This document shows positions 50,266 through 59,001 of a stretch of DNA of 64,000 nt, piece after piece. The position numbers and the translations under genes are program-made. The stretch covers positions 1 through 64,000 of the forward strand of contig CADBJR010000002.1 in the NCBI GenBank assembly GCA_902795065.1, given 5' to 3'. Within the stretch, counting starts at the first letter, position 1, and every line of letters begins with the position of its first letter. Origin of the DNA: an uncultured Coriobacteriaceae bacterium. Lineage in GTDB: Bacteria > Actinomycetota > Coriobacteriia > Coriobacteriales > Atopobiaceae. Below the pieces are notes generated by a model. The model saw only the letters and a list, made by a program, of their open reading frames with translations, was not told where the DNA came from and did no database searches.

Positions 50266-51237
50266 ATGCTGGTCAATATGAACGAGCTTCTTTCCGTGGC
50301 TGACGAGAACCGTTTCGCGGTCCCCGCCTTCAATATCAGCTCCTATGCCATGTTCAACGGAATCATGGACATCTCCGAGCGCAAGGATGCGCCCGTCATC
50401 ATCGAGATCCACCCCAACGAGCTGAAGCACATCGGCTCCGACGCGGTTGCCGCCATGGTCAAGCGCGCCCAGGCCTCCACCGTGCCCGTGGTCATCCATC
50501 TCGACCATGGTGCGAGCTTCGCCAACGTCATGGCCGCCATCCGCGCCGGCTTCACGAGCGTCATGATCGATGCCTCCGCGCTGCCGTTCGAGGAGAACGC
50601 CGCGCTCGCCAAGCAGGTCGTCGAGGCCGCGCACGCCGCCATCAGCTACACCACCTGCTACGACGACGCCGATCCCCGCCGCGCAGAGGTTCCCGACGGC
50701 GATGCGTGGCACTACGTTCCCAGCGCCTTCAACCGCTACGTCTCCGTCGAGGCCGAGCTCGGCAACATCGGCGTGACCGATGCCGACAAGGCCTTCGGAC
50801 AGGTGATCCACTACACCCAGCCCGACGAGGCGGTCAAGTTCATCGAGGCCACCGGCATCGACACGCTCGCCATCGCCATCGGTACCTGCCACGGCCTGTA
50901 CCCCGAGGGCTATGTGCCCGAGCTCAAGCTCGCCCTGCTCCGCGAGATCCGCGCCGCCATCAAGGACGCCGGCCTCACCTGCTACCTCGTGCTGCACGGC
51001 GGCTCCAACAACCCCGACGACGAGATCGCCGAGGCCGCCCGCTCCGGCATCGCGAAGATCAATATCTCGAGCGATATCAAGGTTGCCTACTACCGCAAGA
51101 TGCGCGAGGTGCTCGCGGGCAACGACCTGCGCGAGCCCAACGAGATCGAGCCGCCCTGCATCGCCGCCATGCAGGAGGTCGCAGCGCAGAAGATCGACCT
51201 GTTCGGGACCACCGGCAAGGCTGCTCTGTACCGCTAG
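50266..51237 (+). CDS. Class II fructose-/tagatose-bisphosphate aldolase
   Basis: A 323-residue zinc aldolase. Metal and substrate residues are visible in VIHLDHGASF near residue 80, VEAELGNIG, GTCHGLYP near 205 and LHGGSNNPDDEI near 243; AKINISSDIK follows. It cleaves a ketose 1,6-bisphosphate to dihydroxyacetone phosphate and glyceraldehyde 3-phosphate. The loop YTTCYDDADP and lack of sugar-specific neighbours leave fructose versus tagatose open. GGGGAG precedes the ATG. Confidence 0.9.
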   Translation: MLVNMNELLSVADENRFAVPAFNISSYAMFNGIMDISERKDAPVIIEIHPNELKHIGSDAVAAMVKRAQASTVPVVIHLDHGASFANVMAAIRAGFTSVMIDASALPFEENAALAKQVVEAAHAAISYTTCYDDADPRRAEVPDGDAWHYVPSAFNRYVSVEAELGNIGVTDADKAFGQVIHYTQPDEAVKFIEATGIDTLAIAIGTCHGLYPEGYVPELKLALLREIRAAIKDAGLTCYLVLHGGSNNPDDEIAEAARSGIAKINISSDIKVAYYRKMREVLAGNDLREPNEIEPPCIAAMQEVAAQKIDLFGTTGKAALYR

Positions 51238-51246
51238 GAGAGGCGC

Positions 51247-51480
51247 ATGCCGTCGCTTGAGCTCTACGTGGGGTACTGGTGCCCGTTCTGCTTGAAGGTG
51301 CTGCGCTTCATGGATGCGCATGGCATCGAGCTGGTCCAGCGCGATGTCGATGTTCCCGAGAACCGCGCCTTCCTCGTCGAGCATGGCGGCAAGTACCAGG
51401 TTCCGTGCCTGTTCATCGACGGGAAGGCGCTGTATGAGTCCGATGACATCATCGCCTATCTCGGCAAGCTCTTCGGATAG
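51247..51480 (+). CDS. Glutaredoxin-like protein
   Basis: A 77-residue thioredoxin-fold protein with redox centre WCPFC (Cys12, Cys15) and the cis-Pro segment YQVPCLFIDG. YESDDIIAYLGKLF ends the fold as in GST-N-terminal/glutaredoxin families. It lies nine bases after the aldolase and nine before queH; QueH needs a reductant, so a supporting role is possible but speculative. Confidence 0.88.
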   Translation: MPSLELYVGYWCPFCLKVLRFMDAHGIELVQRDVDVPENRAFLVEHGGKYQVPCLFIDGKALYESDDIIAYLGKLFG

Positions 51481-51489
51481 GTCGATATC

Positions 51490-52077
51490 GTGACGCGCAT
51501 CCTCCTCCATGCCTGCTGCGGACCGTGCTCCCTCGAGCCGGTCAAGGCCCTCATGGAGGAGGGGTTCGTGCCCACGATCTGCTGGACCAACCCCAACATC
51601 CAGCCGCTCGACGAGCATGAGCTGAGGTTGGCGACGCTGCTCGCATGGGCTCGCGATACAGCGCATCTCGAGGTCATCATCGCGGGAGACGACCGCGATG
51701 CATGGGAGCGCGAGGTCGCGCCGCACGGGTTCGACCGTGCTGCCCGCTGCCGCGCCTGCTACGTGCTGCGACTCGAGGAAGCGTGCCGCTGCGCCGTGGA
51801 GAGGGGCTTCACGCACATCTCCACCACGCTCGCCGTGTCGCCCTACCAGCTCTTCGAGACCTGCACGGAGGAGCTCGTGCGCCTGGCGGGGGAGTACGGC
51901 CTCACGCCCGTCGTGCGCGACTTCCGCCCGCTCTACCCCGAGGCGACGCGCGAGTCGCGCGAGCTGGGGATGTACCGTCAGAACTACTGCGGCTGCCGCT
52001 TCTCGGCTGCCGAGGCGAGTGTCGAGCGCCAGCACGCGCGCGATGCCCGCAAGGCCGCCAAGGCCCACGTGGGATAG
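51490..52077 (+). CDS. queH: Epoxyqueuosine reductase QueH
   Basis: A 195-residue QueH, the non-cobalamin enzyme that reduces epoxyqueuosine in tRNA to queuosine. The metal-binding cysteines are in LLHACCGPCSLEP at the start, CRACYVLRLEEAC in the middle and MYRQNYCGCRFS at the end. It starts with GTG. It is followed by queA, the preceding step, and tgt lies 5.5 kb away, so three late steps of the pathway are in this window. Confidence 0.93.
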   Translation: MTRILLHACCGPCSLEPVKALMEEGFVPTICWTNPNIQPLDEHELRLATLLAWARDTAHLEVIIAGDDRDAWEREVAPHGFDRAARCRACYVLRLEEACRCAVERGFTHISTTLAVSPYQLFETCTEELVRLAGEYGLTPVVRDFRPLYPEATRESRELGMYRQNYCGCRFSAAEASVERQHARDARKAAKAHVG

Positions 52078-52079
52078 GA

Positions 52080-52114
52080 ATTCTTCGATAGGGGAGTATC
52101 CCCTGATGGAGAAT
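52080..52114 (+). other. Hairpin in the queA leader
   Basis: AGGGGA-GTA-TCCCCT (52090-52104) is flanked by a second pairing, ATTCT (52080-52084) with AGAAT (52110-52114). It ends just before the queA ribosome site. It may be an RNA stabiliser or weak attenuator. Confidence 0.35.
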
Positions 52115-52131
52115 CAAACAGGAGGAACGCT

Positions 52132-53223
52132 GTGCTCACCTCAGATTTCGACTACCCGTTGCCCGACGAGCTGATCGCCCAGGCTCCCGCAGAGCCGCGC
52201 GATTCCTGTCGCCTGCTCGTGCTGCATCGTCGCGACGGCTCGATCGAGCACCGCATCTTCTCTGATATCGTGGAGTACCTTCATCCGGGCGACCTGCTCG
52301 TGGCCAACAGGACCCGCGTGCTGCCCGCGCGCCTCATGGGTCGCAAGCGCGGCACGGGCGGCGTCGCGGAAACGCTGCTGCTCACGCGTCGCGAGGACCT
52401 CGATCCCTACGGCGGGGTGTGGGAGTGCCTCGTGAATCCCGGCAAGCGCCTCAAGCAGGGAGCCGTCATCGAATACCGTGCGGGAGGCGTCTCCGCGCCG
52501 GATGACGCTCCCGTGGTGCTCACGGGCGAGGTCGTCGACTTCGTCGAGGGCAGCCGAGGCGGACGCCTCGTGCGCTTCACGCCTGCCGAGGGATTCTCGC
52601 TCGACACCGCAATCCACGAGGCGGGGCGCGTGCCCCTGCCGCCCTATATCACGCAGTACGAAGGCGACCCCGAGAAGTACCAGACCGTCTACGCCATGCG
52701 CGAGGAGCATTCCGCCGCAGCGCCGACCGCAGGGCTCCACTTCACGCCCGAGCTCATCGCGCGGCTTCAGGACGTGGGCGTGGGCTGGGCGACGGTGGAG
52801 CTCGAGGTGGGTATCGACACCTTCCGCCTCGTGACCGAGGAGAACGCCGAGGACCACGTCATCCACACCGAGCGCTACCACGTCTCCCAGGAAGTCGTCG
52901 ACCGCGTCGCTGCCACCAAGGCAGCGGGCGGTCGCGTCATCGCCGTCGGCACCACGAGCGTCCGCTCGCTCGAGAGCGCATGGGATGCCGATGCGGGGCA
53001 CATGGTCGCGCGCGAGAACGCCACCACGAACCTGTTCCTCATGCCAGGCTCGCGGTTCCACGTGGTCGATGCGATGATCACCAACTTCCACGTGCCCAAG
53101 TCGACGCTCATGATGCTCGTCTCCGCGTTCGCAACGCGCGAGCAGATCATGGATGCCTATGCGTCTGCGATAGAGGAGCGCTACCGCTTCCTCTCGTTCG
53201 GCGACGCGATGTTCATCGAGTAG
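52132..53223 (+). CDS. queA: S-adenosylmethionine:tRNA ribosyltransferase-isomerase
   Basis: A 363-residue QueA that transfers the ribosyl moiety of SAM to preQ1-modified tRNA, giving epoxyqueuosine. The family start SDFDYPLPDELIAQAPAEPRDSCRLLVL, the block YQTVYAMREEHSAAAPTAGLHFTPELI and the end AVGTTSVRSLESAW are all clear. The GTG start at 52132 follows ACAGGAGG. queH lies 54 bases upstream. Confidence 0.95.
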   Translation: MLTSDFDYPLPDELIAQAPAEPRDSCRLLVLHRRDGSIEHRIFSDIVEYLHPGDLLVANRTRVLPARLMGRKRGTGGVAETLLLTRREDLDPYGGVWECLVNPGKRLKQGAVIEYRAGGVSAPDDAPVVLTGEVVDFVEGSRGGRLVRFTPAEGFSLDTAIHEAGRVPLPPYITQYEGDPEKYQTVYAMREEHSAAAPTAGLHFTPELIARLQDVGVGWATVELEVGIDTFRLVTEENAEDHVIHTERYHVSQEVVDRVAATKAAGGRVIAVGTTSVRSLESAWDADAGHMVARENATTNLFLMPGSRFHVVDAMITNFHVPKSTLMMLVSAFATREQIMDAYASAIEERYRFLSFGDAMFIE

Positions 53224-53234
53224 CGCGCGCCGCC

Positions 53235-54167
53235 CTACAGCCCGAACTCGGCCGGCACGATGCGCGGGCAGACGTTCTCGTCCGTCGCGATGACCTCGGA
53301 CGCGAGGCGCGTGCCGATCTCGCATGCCTCGCCGAGGGTCTTGCCGTAGGTGAGGCCGGACACAACCCCCGCGAAGAACGCATCGCCGGCACCCGTCGTA
53401 TCGACGACGTCCACGTCCCGGGCGTAGCAGCGACCGCGCGTCCCGTCTGCGGATACGTAGACGGCGCCCTTCGCCCCCATGGTCACGACCATGCTCTTGA
53501 TGCGATGGGCCGAGATCCTGTCGGCGAGGATGCCGATGAGCCCCTGCGGGCTCGCCTCCCCGTAGTCCTCGGCGAACAGCATGCCCGCTTCCTGCTGGTT
53601 GCAGACGAGGCACTCGATGCGGCTCATCAGGTTGAGCCGCTCGGCGGCGATCGACATGTTGGTGATGGGGGAGTAGACCTTCTTCCCGTGCTTCGCGGAG
53701 AGCGAGAGGATGCGGATGAGGATGTCCTCGTCGATGTCGAATTCGACGGCGATGCTGTCGGCCGCAGCGAAGATCTCATCGCCCTCCTCGTCGAGGATGC
53801 GTGCGATCTCGTCCATGCGCGGGCGCTTGGAGATGGAAGCCACGACATCGCCCGTATGGTCGAAGACGGCGAGCCACGTGCCCAGCCCGTCTTCGACCGC
53901 CCTCATGTGGGCGGTGTTGCAGCCATGCTCGCCGAGCCTTGAGATCACCCCTGCGCCGATGCCGCTCTCGTCGACCGTGCTGACGTAGGTGCAGGTCAGG
54001 CCGATGTTCGCGATATCCTCGACGATGTTGCGGCTCACACCGCCGTGCACCTCGATGATGCGGCCGGCGTTCCTGCCCGCCGGGATGAATTCGGAGAAGG
54101 GATAGCCCTTGATGTCGACGAAGGTCGTGCCGATGACGGTGATGCCGTTTCCCTGACCGATGCCCAT
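53235..54167 (-). CDS. PfkB family carbohydrate/nucleoside kinase
   Basis: A 310-residue ribokinase-fold protein. The catalytic anion-hole block is DTTGAGDAFFAGVVSG near residue 255, the N-terminal substrate region includes GITVIGTTFVDIKGYPF and HGGVSRNIVEDIANIG. MGIGQ start at 54167 has GGAGG ten bases upstream. The substrate (sugar, pseudouridine or nucleoside) is not clear. Confidence 0.85.
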   Translation of the reverse strand: MGIGQGNGITVIGTTFVDIKGYPFSEFIPAGRNAGRIIEVHGGVSRNIVEDIANIGLTCTYVSTVDESGIGAGVISRLGEHGCNTAHMRAVEDGLGTWLAVFDHTGDVVASISKRPRMDEIARILDEEGDEIFAAADSIAVEFDIDEDILIRILSLSAKHGKKVYSPITNMSIAAERLNLMSRIECLVCNQQEAGMLFAEDYGEASPQGLIGILADRISAHRIKSMVVTMGAKGAVYVSADGTRGRCYARDVDVVDTTGAGDAFFAGVVSGLTYGKTLGEACEIGTRLASEVIATDENVCPRIVPAEFGL

Positions 54168-54228
54168 GATCCGATTCCCTCCAAGCGCTTTCCCACCTGC
54201 GTTCCACTCGCTATTGTAGAGGAGTCTG

Positions 54229-54798
54229 ATGGAATCGATCCCCGTTTCGGGAGGGGCCATGGCCATTGGAGCGAACATCCTCGCCATCATATTCGGTCTC
54301 GCCGGTTTTCGGTTGAGCATCTCCCGAGGTTGGGCGGTCTTCGCGTTCTACACCCAGATCTCCAACCTCGTCGCGCTTCTCTCGAGCGTCGCGTTCCTCA
54401 TCTTCGGTGCCCCCGCCTCATGGTTCCGTTATCTGGGCGTCTGCATGCTCGCCATGACGCTTGTCGTCACCCTCTTCATACTCGTGCCGATGGGCGGCGG
54501 TTTCGAGGAGCTCATGCTCTCGGGGGTGGGGCTCTACCACCATACGCTCTGCCCGTTCATCTCGATCGCCTCGTATGCGCTCTTCGAGCCCCACGCGCAT
54601 GCATGGGCTGTTCCCGTTATAGTTACGACGGCATACGGCCTCACGATGCTCGTCCTCAACGCCAGGGAGGTCTTCGACGGGCCGTATCCGTTCTTCCGCG
54701 TGAACCAGCAGGGAAGGCGTGCGACCGTGCTCTGGACCGCGGCGCTCATCGCGCTCATCTCCGCCATCTCGCTGGGCATCTCCGCAATCGCCCGGTAG
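54229..54798 (+). CDS. Pr6Pr-like membrane protein
   Basis: A 189-residue protein with about six helices. FAFYTQISNLVALLSSVAFLIFG, TLFILVPMGGG and GLYHHTLCPFISIASYALFEP match the FAR-17a/Pr6Pr membrane family known from many gut bacteria. No function is established. GGAG precedes the ATG by four bases. It ends at a shared terminator. Confidence 0.75.
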   Translation: MESIPVSGGAMAIGANILAIIFGLAGFRLSISRGWAVFAFYTQISNLVALLSSVAFLIFGAPASWFRYLGVCMLAMTLVVTLFILVPMGGGFEELMLSGVGLYHHTLCPFISIASYALFEPHAHAWAVPVIVTTAYGLTMLVLNAREVFDGPYPFFRVNQQGRRATVLWTAALIALISAISLGISAIAR

Positions 54799-54804
54799 AG
54801 GGAA

Positions 54805-54826
54805 GGAGGCCGGCGAACCGGCCTCC
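54805..54826. terminator. Bidirectional terminator
   Basis: GGAGGCCGG / CCGGCCTCC with loop CGAA, between convergent genes. Confidence 0.8.
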
Positions 54827-54858
54827 GACGATCGATCGAAACTGTGCGTGCGAAGATC

Positions 54859-56226
54859 CTACTTGGGTCCGAAGATCAGGAACAGGACGACGATCAGCAG
54901 CACTACGGCAGCGGCGATGACGCCGATGAACAGGACGCGCTTGCCGCGCGTGCTGTCGCGCAGGCTCTTCTCGTTGGTCGCGAGCTGCTCGATGAGCGCG
55001 TTCTGCTGCTCGATGTCCGCATGCTGCTGGTTGACCGATGCGATGAGCGCCTCGGTGACCTCGGGTGTCGCATGGATGCCGTTGGCCTCGTCGAGCAGGC
55101 CCTGGGCCTCCTTGATGCGCTCCTCGGCTCCGCGCAGCATGGTCTGCGCCTCCTCGATGCCGCCGATGCGGGCGTCGATCTCGCGCTGGAGCGCCTCCTC
55201 CTTGTCCATGGCGTCCTTGTGGATGCGGTCGTACTCCGCACGACGGTCCTCGGCCTCCTTCTTGGCCGTCTCGTAGTCGTTCTCGGCGGTCTCGACCGAC
55301 TGGCGGAGCGAGAAGAGCTGCTGCTGGGCGCTCTCGACCGCATACTGGGAATCGGTCGTGACCGTCTGGACGTCGACGCGTGCGGCCTCGACCGAGGCGG
55401 TCTCCTGAGCGACCTCGTTCTTGAGATCGAAGATCGCGGAGAGGGCGGAACCGGGGTTCTCCTGCATCGCCTTGAGCTCGTCCTGGACCTGGCGCAGGCG
55501 CTCCTGCGCGCTGTCGAGCGTGCGGTTCGCGGATGCGACGGCCTGCTCGCGGCGGCGGTTCGCCTCCTCGACCTGCGACTCGGCGTCCTTCACGGCGCGG
55601 CGCGCATCTCCGAGGGTGCGGCTCGTGTCATCGGAGCGCTTGCGCGTGGAGTCGACGAGCGCCTTGTAGGGCCTGAGCATCTGCTCGTTCTCGCCCTTGA
55701 GCGCGGTGAGGCGGTTGCCCAGCTGGTCGCGCTGCGCCGAGAGGGTCTCGATGGTGTTCGTCGCCTCGGCGACCACGCGCTGCGCATCCTGCAGCTCAGC
55801 GGTCTGCTCGTTGACGATGCGCGTGAAGCTCGACTCGATGTCGAGACGGTGCTGCAGCGTCTCGCTGTCCGCCTCGAACGCTGTCTCCATCTCCCGCAGC
55901 AGCGCCTTGGCGTCGGAATGCTCGCGCGATGCAGCGGCGACGTCCTTGAGTGCCGTGAGGCCCTCCGCCATCGCAGCTGTTGCGGTGCGCGCAGCACCTG
56001 CGGCAGCTCCGCCCGCTTTTGCGAGCGTCTGCTGCACGGTCGCAGCCGCGTCCCCGATGCCTCCCTCGCGGCTCTCCGGTGCGGACAGATCGCCCGTCGG
56101 GTCATCGTCCGCTCCGTATCCGTCGTGGAAGATATCCGTCACGTCGTCGATTGCGTTGGGGTCGTAGGCTTCATCGCCGGGGGTGTATTGGAAACCGTCG
56201 TTTTCTGCCTTGAATTCGTCAGCCAC
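54859..56226 (-). CDS. Tail-anchored coiled-coil protein
   Basis: A 455-residue protein. An acidic N-terminus (residues 1-60) and an Ala-rich stretch precede a long coiled coil (about 90-420; heptads rich in Glu, Ala, Gln, Arg), and one C-terminal membrane helix (FIGVIAAAVVLLIVVLFLIF) ends with GPK. It is therefore a cytoplasmic coiled coil anchored by its tail, perhaps organising the envelope or chromosome. I do not recognise a family. Arms in the divergent direction share a promoter region with ptsH. Confidence 0.7.
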   Translation of the reverse strand: MADEFKAENDGFQYTPGDEAYDPNAIDDVTDIFHDGYGADDDPTGDLSAPESREGGIGDAAATVQQTLAKAGGAAAGAARTATAAMAEGLTALKDVAAASREHSDAKALLREMETAFEADSETLQHRLDIESSFTRIVNEQTAELQDAQRVVAEATNTIETLSAQRDQLGNRLTALKGENEQMLRPYKALVDSTRKRSDDTSRTLGDARRAVKDAESQVEEANRRREQAVASANRTLDSAQERLRQVQDELKAMQENPGSALSAIFDLKNEVAQETASVEAARVDVQTVTTDSQYAVESAQQQLFSLRQSVETAENDYETAKKEAEDRRAEYDRIHKDAMDKEEALQREIDARIGGIEEAQTMLRGAEERIKEAQGLLDEANGIHATPEVTEALIASVNQQHADIEQQNALIEQLATNEKSLRDSTRGKRVLFIGVIAAAVVLLIVVLFLIFGPK

Positions 56227-56287
56227 GGTACGCTCCTTCTCGAAAACCGACCATCTGCACCACTATACGATTCCACACAAGACGAGT

Positions 56288-56362
56288 TTGCAACCAATAT
56301 GAAAGAATGGGTATATAGATGGTGGTTTTTGGTAGGATTATCTCGGTTGGGGGAATCCTACC
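56288..56362 (+). promoter_or_regulatory. ptsH promoter and leader inverted repeat
   Basis: TTGCAA (56288-56293) and TATATA (56312-56317), spacer 18, form the promoter. Just downstream GGTAGGATT (56331-56339) pairs with AATCCTACC (56354-56362) over a 14-base loop, which could be an operator or a leader hairpin. Confidence 0.55.
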
Positions 56363-56385
56363 CCGGAGAGTGAAGGAGTTCTCTT

Positions 56386-56658
56386 ATGGTTTCTGCACAG
56401 ACTACGATCGTCAATGCTACCGGCCTGCATGCTCGTCCCGCTTCCATGTTCGTCGCCGAGGCGAAGAAGTTCGCGAGCGCCATCACCATCAAGAACGTCG
56501 ACAAGGACACCGCTCCTGTCAACGCCAAGTCGATCATGATGATCCTTGCTGCCGGCCTCGGCACCGGCACCAAGATCGAGATCGCGTGCGACGGCGAGGA
56601 CGAGCAGGCTGCCCTCGACGCCCTCGTCGCCCTCATCGACAGCGGTTTCGGCGAGTAA
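56386..56658 (+). CDS. ptsH: Phosphocarrier protein HPr
   Basis: A 90-residue HPr. The phosphorylated His is His15 in ATGLHARPAS and the regulatory serine segment is NAKSIMMILAAG (Ser49, equivalent to the HPr-kinase site Ser46). Its presence implies a phosphotransferase system although EI (ptsI) is not adjacent. AAGGAG precedes the ATG. Confidence 0.96.
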   Translation: MVSAQTTIVNATGLHARPASMFVAEAKKFASAITIKNVDKDTAPVNAKSIMMILAAGLGTGTKIEIACDGEDEQAALDALVALIDSGFGE

Positions 56659-56664
56659 GCGGGA

Positions 56665-57609
56665 GTGTCCCCACATAGCGTTACCGAGCGAGCCCGGTGC
56701 CCCGAGGGCATCGGGCTCATCTTTTTCGACCTCGACGGCACCGTCTACCGCGATTTCTCCACCATCTCCGAGCGCACGTTCGCTGCGTTCGATGCGGTGA
56801 AGGCACGTGGGACGGTGCTTGTTGCTGCGTCGGGGCGGAGCCTGCGCTTCATGCCCCCTCCGCTCGAGGCATGGGGTGGGCTCGACTACTTCATCGGCGC
56901 GAACGGCGTCTGCACGTATGACGTGCGGACGGGGGAGTGCCTGCACGAGGGTGCCATTCCACCCGATGCCGCCCTCGAGATCATGCGGATCACGGACGAT
57001 CTCGATGCCGCCTGGCTCGCGTTCTACGACGACATCGTGATGCGCGAGGAGAAGTCACACTACTACCTCGCCCTCGAGATGCGCCGTACGGGGATTCCCG
57101 ATGCCCGCGCCTACGGGTTCTTCTCGGCGGAGGAGCTCGAGGAGGTCTACCACGTCGACGTGTCGGGGGCCAACATCTTCGACTTGCCCATGGTCGAGGA
57201 CCTCGCCCCGTTCATCCGCGAGCACCAAGGGTCCATCCACAAGCTCGCCGCGACGTTCCCGAGCGTTGCGGCCACCGAGGAGGCCTTCATCCGCCTGAAG
57301 GGGCTTCCCATCGTCGAAGCGGCCCATACCGCGGGAGTTGAGATCGAGGTCTCCGCAGCGGGCTTCACCAAGGGTTCGTCGAGCGCGTGGCTCGCACGCA
57401 GGCTCGGCATCCCGCGCGAGCGCACGATCGCGTTCGGAGACGCGGGAAACGACGTCTCCTTCGCGGGAAACGTCGGCAAGCTCATCGCGGTGGGCGACCG
57501 CTCGCCCGCGCTTGTCGCCGTTGCCGACGAGGTCGCGCCGCCCATCGAGGAAGACGGCGTTGCCACCTGGATCGAGAGCCATATCGACCTGTTCGGAGCA
57601 GAGCTATGA
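56665..57609 (+). CDS. Cof-type HAD-IIB phosphatase
   Basis: A 314-residue HAD hydrolase with motif I LIFFDLDGTVY and motif IV IAFGDAGNDVSFAG, plus GFTKGSSSAWLARRLGI that holds the motif III lysine. Cap type C2b. It starts with GTG six bases after ptsH; its stop overlaps the tgt start (ATGA). Substrate unknown. Confidence 0.87.
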   Translation: MSPHSVTERARCPEGIGLIFFDLDGTVYRDFSTISERTFAAFDAVKARGTVLVAASGRSLRFMPPPLEAWGGLDYFIGANGVCTYDVRTGECLHEGAIPPDAALEIMRITDDLDAAWLAFYDDIVMREEKSHYYLALEMRRTGIPDARAYGFFSAEELEEVYHVDVSGANIFDLPMVEDLAPFIREHQGSIHKLAATFPSVAATEEAFIRLKGLPIVEAAHTAGVEIEVSAAGFTKGSSSAWLARRLGIPRERTIAFGDAGNDVSFAGNVGKLIAVGDRSPALVAVADEVAPPIEEDGVATWIESHIDLFGAEL

Positions 57610-58742
57610 GCGCCTACTTCACCTACGACATCATCGCGGAGGACCCCACGACGCACGCCCGCGCCGGCGTGCTCCATACCACCCACGGCGACATTCCCAC
57701 GCCCATCTTCATGCCGGTCGGTACCAAGGGCACCGTCAAGGGCCTGCTCATGGACACGGTCGCCTCGCTCGGCACCAAGATCCTGCTCGCGAACACCTAC
57801 CATCTGGCCATGCGGCCCGGCGCCGAGACGGTCGCCGAGCTCGGAGGCCTCCACGACTTCATGCAATGGCATGGGCCGATCCTCACCGATTCGGGCGGTT
57901 TCCAGGTCTTCAGCCACGAGGACAATGTCAAGCTCTCGGATGACGGCGTGCGATTCCGGACGGTCGACTACGACGGCAGCTACGTCACGTGGACGCCCGA
58001 GGAGAACATGCGCATCCAGCAGCTGCTGGGCGCCGACATCGTGATGCAGCTCGACCAGTGCCCGGGCTACCCCGCGGAGCGCAGCTTCGTCGAGCGCGCA
58101 GTCGAGCTCTCGAGCTCGTGGGCGGAGCGCTGCTGGAAGGCCCACACGCGCGACGATCAGGCCCTCTTCGGCATCGTCCAGGGCGGCATGCACCTCGACC
58201 TGCGCCTGCGCTCGCTCGCGCACCTCGAGAGCTGCGGCGATTTCTGCGGATACGGTATCGGCGGCTACTCGGTGGGGGAGCCCCACGAGGTGATGTTCGA
58301 GACGCTCGCCCCGCTCGTCTCGGAGCATATGCCCAAGCACAAGCCCCGCTACCTCATGGGCGTGGGCAACCCCACGACCCTCGTCCGCGGCGTGGCCTGC
58401 GGCATCGACATGTTCGACTGCGTACTGCCCACCAGGACGGCGCGCATGGGAACTGCCTTCTCCAGCGAAGGCAGGATGAACCTCAAGAACGCGCGCTATG
58501 CGCACGATGCGGGCCCGCTCGACGCCGCGTGCACCTGCCCCGTCTGCACAGGCGGCTACACCCGCGCCTACCTCAACCACCTCGTGCGGCAGAAGGAGAT
58601 GCTCGGGGGCATCCTCCTCTCCGTCCACAACATCTACTACCTGCTCGACCTCATGCGCCGTGCCCGCGAGGCCATCATCGACGGCCGTTATTCCGAGTTC
58701 GTCTCCGCATGGATGGATTCGTCCGCCGCAGCAGATTTCTAG
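57606..58742 (+). CDS. tgt: tRNA-guanine transglycosylase
   Basis: A 378-residue TGT that swaps guanine for preQ1 at wobble position 34. The active-site motif TDSGGFQVFS with the general-base Asp, the second aspartate in ACGIDMFDCVLPTRTAR, GIVQGGMH, and the zinc site CTCPVC ... LNHLV are present. It overlaps the upstream HAD gene by four bases. Together with queA and queH it makes queuosine; the preQ1 synthesis genes (queCDEF) are not in the window. Confidence 0.95.
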   Translation: MSAYFTYDIIAEDPTTHARAGVLHTTHGDIPTPIFMPVGTKGTVKGLLMDTVASLGTKILLANTYHLAMRPGAETVAELGGLHDFMQWHGPILTDSGGFQVFSHEDNVKLSDDGVRFRTVDYDGSYVTWTPEENMRIQQLLGADIVMQLDQCPGYPAERSFVERAVELSSSWAERCWKAHTRDDQALFGIVQGGMHLDLRLRSLAHLESCGDFCGYGIGGYSVGEPHEVMFETLAPLVSEHMPKHKPRYLMGVGNPTTLVRGVACGIDMFDCVLPTRTARMGTAFSSEGRMNLKNARYAHDAGPLDAACTCPVCTGGYTRAYLNHLVRQKEMLGGILLSVHNIYYLLDLMRRAREAIIDGRYSEFVSAWMDSSAAADF

Positions 58743-58920
58743 CGAGCTTCGCATCATCGGGTGCTCTAAACCGCCCCCATCCGGGGTGGAACCGCTCGGG
58801 TCGATTCGACCCGGCGTCGATTATTCTTGTCCGGATTCGCCGTATAATGATTTCGATGAACAGATACGGGGCACGCCCCATCACCTCAGCGTGATCGATT
58901 CAGAAAAGGCAGAATCCACC

Positions 58921-59001
58921 ATGGCCACCAACTGGTCTTCCCTGTGGTTTACGGCTATCCATGGCGACTCTTCGCGTAGCGCGGGGAGGTGGTCGCTGTG
59001 A
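58921..59001 (+). CDS. Possible 26-residue leader ORF before recJ
   Basis: ATG at 58921 opens a frame (MATNWSSLWFTAIHGD ...) whose TGA at 58999-59001 overlaps the GTG start of the exonuclease-helicase gene. It is Trp/Ser rich and has AAAAGG ten bases upstream. A TATAAT box lies at 58843-58848. The stretch 58743-58997 holds nothing else clear. Confidence 0.3.
   Translation: MATNWSSLWFTAIHGDSSRSAGRWSL

Noticed and set aside
52078-52131. preQ1 riboswitch ahead of queA
   Set aside because: The leader hairpin is a simple stem with a three-base loop; the A-rich tail and pseudoknot of preQ1 classes are absent.
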